Source: Crystallibacter sulfonylureivorans_A
Lineage (GTDB): Bacteria; Actinomycetota; Actinomycetes; Actinomycetales; Micrococcaceae
Direction of reading: 5' to 3'
DNA: 64,000 nt
Assembly (NCBI RefSeq): GCF_047607445.1
Contig: NZ_JBLKRT010000010.1
Location: 48,978 to 112,977 of the forward strand
How positions within the stretch are numbered: position 1 is the stretch's first letter; every line of letters starts with the position of its first letter. Under the pieces are notes generated by a model, which was not told where the DNA came from, did no database searches, and was given only the letters and a program-made list of their open reading frames with translations. Positions 61,852 to 64,000 of the stretch are shown here, piece by piece. Made by a program: the position numbers and the translations under genes.

Positions 61852-63156
61852 TCAGTAGGTGGTGAGCAGCCGCTGCAGCACGCGGGTGCCGAACTTCAGC
61901 GACTCCACCGGCACCCGTTCGTCCACCCCGTGGAACATGCCGGGGAAGTCCAGCTCTTCGGGCAGCCGCAGCGGCGCGAAACCGTAGCCGGTGATGCCCA
62001 GCCGGGCCAGCGACTTGTTGTCGGTGCCGCCGGAGAGGGTGTACGGCAGCACCACGGCGTCCGGGTCCTCAAGCTTCAGCGAGTCCACCATGGCGTCCAC
62101 CAGATTGCCGGCAAACGGGACTTCCAAGGACATGTCCTGGTGCACGTAGCTCACGTCCACGTCCGGGCCCGCCAGCTCGCGGATGGTGGCGAGCACCAGC
62201 TCTTCCTGGCCGGGCAGCGTCCGGGCGTCGATCCGCGCCTCGGCCAGTCCGGGGATCACGTTCTCTTTGTAACCGGCCTTCAGCACGGTGGGGTTCGAGG
62301 TGTTCTGCAGCGTGGCGCCCACAAAGCGGGCCACGGTGCCCAGCTCCTTGAGCAGAATCTCCGGGTTGTCCGGGTCAAATTCCACGCCGGTCAGCTCGGT
62401 GACGCCGTCCAGGAACTGCCGGGTGGTGTCCGTCAACTCGATGGGCCACTGGTGTGATCCGATCCGCCCGACGGCGGCGGCCAGCGTGGTAACCGCGTTG
62501 TCGGTGTTGATTTGCGAACCGTGGCCTGCGCGGCCGGCGACGGCGAGGCGCAGCCAAGCGATCCCCTTCTCCGCGGTCTGCAGCAGGTAGGCTCGCCGGC
62601 CGCCAATCGTGGCCGAGAAACCGCCCACTTCCGAGATGGCCTCGGTGGCGCCGTCGAAAAGCTCCGGCCGGTTCTCCACCGCCCAACGCGCGCCGTAGGT
62701 GCCGCCCGCTTCTTCATCGGCGAAGAACGCGAAGACGATGTCCCGGCGGGGCTGGATGCCGCTGCGGGACATGTGCCTCGCCACGGAGAGGATCATCGCG
62801 TCCATGTCCTTCATGTCCACGGCCCCGCGGCCCCAGATCAGCCCGTCCCGTTCCTCTCCGCTGAACGGATCCACCTGCCAGTCGTCGGCCTGCGCCGGGA
62901 CCACATCAAGATGGCCGTGCACCACCAGCGCCGGGGCCGAGGGATCCGAGCCGGCCATCCGCGACACGACGGACGTCCGGCGGGGCGCGGACTCGAACAC
63001 CTCGGTGGCCAGCCCGGCTTCTTCCAGCAGGCCAGCCGTATATTCGGCGGCCTGCCGCTCCCCCGGGCCCTCGGTGCTGCCGTAGTTGGAGGTGTCGATC
63101 CGGATCAGTTCCTGGCAAATCCGGACCACTTCGTCGTGCGGGTTCGGTACGGTCAT
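61852..63156 (-). CDS. M20/M28-type peptidase (ArgE/DapE-like)
   Basis: 434 residues. Metal-ligand motifs: ALVVHGHLDVVPA, IWGRGAVDMKDMDAMIL, FAFFADEEAGGTYGA, a dimerisation domain with GRAGHGSQINTDNAV, and HGVDERVPVES near the C-terminus. It hydrolyses peptides or N-acyl amino acids. ATG 63156 has GAGGGAGC upstream; the longer frame to 63276 is not family-like. It is distinct from the M20 dipeptidase at the left end. Confidence 0.92.
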   Translation of the reverse strand: MTVPNPHDEVVRICQELIRIDTSNYGSTEGPGERQAAEYTAGLLEEAGLATEVFESAPRRTSVVSRMAGSDPSAPALVVHGHLDVVPAQADDWQVDPFSGEERDGLIWGRGAVDMKDMDAMILSVARHMSRSGIQPRRDIVFAFFADEEAGGTYGARWAVENRPELFDGATEAISEVGGFSATIGGRRAYLLQTAEKGIAWLRLAVAGRAGHGSQINTDNAVTTLAAAVGRIGSHQWPIELTDTTRQFLDGVTELTGVEFDPDNPEILLKELGTVARFVGATLQNTSNPTVLKAGYKENVIPGLAEARIDARTLPGQEELVLATIRELAGPDVDVSYVHQDMSLEVPFAGNLVDAMVDSLKLEDPDAVVLPYTLSGGTDNKSLARLGITGYGFAPLRLPEELDFPGMFHGVDERVPVESLKFGTRVLQRLLTTY

Positions 63157-63299
63157 GACGGCTCCCTCAAGGTAGGTGTCTGTCCCCAGCCTATCCAGCC
63201 AAAGCGCCAGAACCAGCAGCAGCGCCGCGCTGCGCCGCGGAGGTTCCAAGCCGGGGCCGCTGCGTGCGGCGCGCACCGCCGGACAGGCCGCGCGCCCGA

Positions 63300-63329
63300 T
63301 TCAACACTTCGGACAAAACATGTTAGAGT
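63300..63329 (+). promoter_or_regulatory. Likely promoter of tRNA-Leu
   Basis: TTCAAC (63300-63305), 18-bp spacer, TAGAGT (63324-63329), predicting a start near 63336 and a leader of about 60 nt. The spacer holds AT-rich CAAAACATGT. The 241 bp between the M20 gene and the tRNA contain nothing else recognisable. Confidence 0.45.
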
Positions 63330-63397
63330 TTTTCTCGCTGCTTTCGACGGAATCAGTGCGCCTGAGGGCTCCTGATCATCCATCGAAAACTCCACCT

Positions 63398-63481
63398 GCG
63401 CGGGTGGCGGAATGGTAGACGCGCTAGCTTGAGGTGCTAGTCCTCTTATTGAGGGTGAGGGTTCGAGTCCCTTCCTGCGCA
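63398..63481 (+). tRNA. tRNA-Leu (GAG anticodon)
   Basis: 84-nt class II tRNA. Acceptor stem GCGCGGG/CCTGCGC (one G-T), discriminator A63481. The D-arm has TGGCGGAATGGTAGAC, the anticodon stem is CTAGC/GCTAG with the loop TTGAGGT (anticodon GAG), and a long variable arm (TCCTCTTATTGAGGGT region) marks a leucine-type class II tRNA. T-loop GGTTCGAGTCC. The 3' CCA is not encoded (ACA follows the acceptor). It is ended by a strong terminator 6 bp later. Confidence 0.95.
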
Positions 63482-63486
63482 CAGAG

Positions 63487-63513
63487 AAAGCCCCGGGAAT
63501 CCGGGGCTTTTTT
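63487..63513 (+). terminator. Intrinsic terminator of tRNA-Leu
   Basis: 10-bp stem AAAGCCCCGG / CCGGGGCTTT with loop GAAT and a following TTT: the clearest rho-independent terminator in the window. Confidence 0.9.
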
Positions 63514-63546
63514 GTGTCCCCTGGCGCCCGCTACGTTTGAGGCCAA

Positions 63547-64000
63547 CTATGTTGCGGTGCTGCACGGTAGTTGGAGCGATGCCACCCGGCCCGGGGCAAT
63601 TTTCTCCACCTCGGTGCAGAGCCTGGCCACACCTTCCCGGACGATGCCACTGTCACCTGACGCGGCTGCAGCCCGGACCCGTCGCACCACCTCCTCCGCG
63701 TCGATGCTGGCGGCACGCAGTGCCCGCAGCGGAGCAAGGATCGCGGCCCGGCGCAGCCAGGGGTCGGGCTCCCCCGCCCAGCGATCCAGGATTGCCTCGG
63801 CCCGTACCCGGGACTGGCCCGCCAGCCCGCTGATCATGGGGCCCACGACGTCGACCGCGAGCGGATCCACCAACGCCGCCGTGCGGGCGTCCCGCAGGAA
63901 TCCCTCAATCCGTGTCAGGTCGGAGTTGCGCAGCAGGCGGAGGTTGGACTGCAGCAGCACCACGGCGGCCAGCCGCAGTTCGAAGACCGGCCGCGTCCAC
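63547..64000 (-). CDS. DNA alkylation repair (AlkD-like) protein, C-terminal part
   Basis: Runs off the right edge, so only the last 151 codons are visible. WTRPVFELRLAAVVLLQSNLRLL, EGFLRDARTAALVDPLAVDVVGPMI, AEAILDRWAGEPDPWLRRAAILAPLRALR and EEVVRRVRAAAASGDSGIVREGVARL form HEAT-like helical repeats as in AlkC/AlkD DNA glycosylases. The DPWLRRAAIL segment carries the conserved Trp-Arg pair near the active site. The N-terminus is outside the window. It is convergent with the tRNA gene. Confidence 0.85.
   Translation of the reverse strand, partial: WTRPVFELRLAAVVLLQSNLRLLRNSDLTRIEGFLRDARTAALVDPLAVDVVGPMISGLAGQSRVRAEAILDRWAGEPDPWLRRAAILAPLRALRAASIDAEEVVRRVRAAAASGDSGIVREGVARLCTEVEKIAPGRVASLQLPCSTAT

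Overview
The window is about 64 kb of GC-rich chromosomal DNA from an actinobacterium, most likely an Arthrobacter-like member of the Micrococcaceae. The evidence is the gene content: a complete Pup-proteasome locus, mycothiol ligase mshC, RbpA, a diheme QcrC with a three-helix Rieske protein, a fused PafBC activator, and many start codons placed 6-7 nt after a TANNNT box (leaderless transcripts). Taxonomy below family level is inference.

Layout. 1-3.4 kb: end of a minus-strand gene, pyrD, a DUF3043 protein and an M20 dipeptidase. 3.5-12.5 kb: the respiratory block, with erpA and ctaC-ctaD-ctaF on plus and ctaE-qcrC-qcrA-qcrB on minus. A DasR-like GntR regulator with its own dre-type operator sits between the two arms. 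12.6-16.2 kb: trpD, a stand-alone RAM (Lrp-type) protein, DUF3054, a VOC protein, and a two-gene SatD-like regulator/membrane operon preceded by an inverted repeat. 16.2-23 kb is the most accessory-looking part: GAF-ANTAR regulator, STAS-like and zinc-ribbon small proteins, a second VOC protein, a frameshifted amidase, an HtrA-like protease, an ArsR/AHSA1 pair and an 0.87 kb non-coding scar with mobile-element-like repeats. 23-34.3 kb: UvrA-like ABC protein, 5'-3' exonuclease, lipoprotein, peptide deformylase, S9 peptidase, RlmA-type methyltransferase, YczE-like protein, NfeD/SPFH pair and rbpA.

34.4-55.1 kb is one long minus-strand block around the Pup-proteasome. In transcription order it holds HAD phosphatase, M50 protease, trmI, arc/mpa, dop, pup, prcB, prcA, pafA, two FKBP isomerases, pafBC, a small membrane protein, tatA, tatC, helY, an amidohydrolase, a small unknown protein and a dolichol-phosphate-mannose-synthase-like enzyme. 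Together these genes tag proteins (PafA), activate or remove Pup (Dop), unfold (ARC) and degrade (PrcBA), and couple the locus to DNA-damage transcription (PafBC). 55.3-64 kb: PAC2 protein, mshC, uppP, aldo/keto reductase, small conserved proteins, an acyl-CoA dehydrogenase-like flavoprotein, an M20 peptidase, tRNA-Leu(GAG), and the C-terminal part of an AlkD-like DNA-repair protein running off the right edge.

The points most worth a second look are: the SatD-like operon, whose N-terminal domain carries cyclase-like D/GDE motifs; the DasR-like regulator and dre operator inside the oxidase locus; a 15-bp stem predicted to bury the ribosome site and start codon of the leader gene in front of the mannosyltransferase; palindromic operators in front of ctaC and erpA; the frameshifted amidase; and the mobile-element scar at 22.1-23.0 kb.
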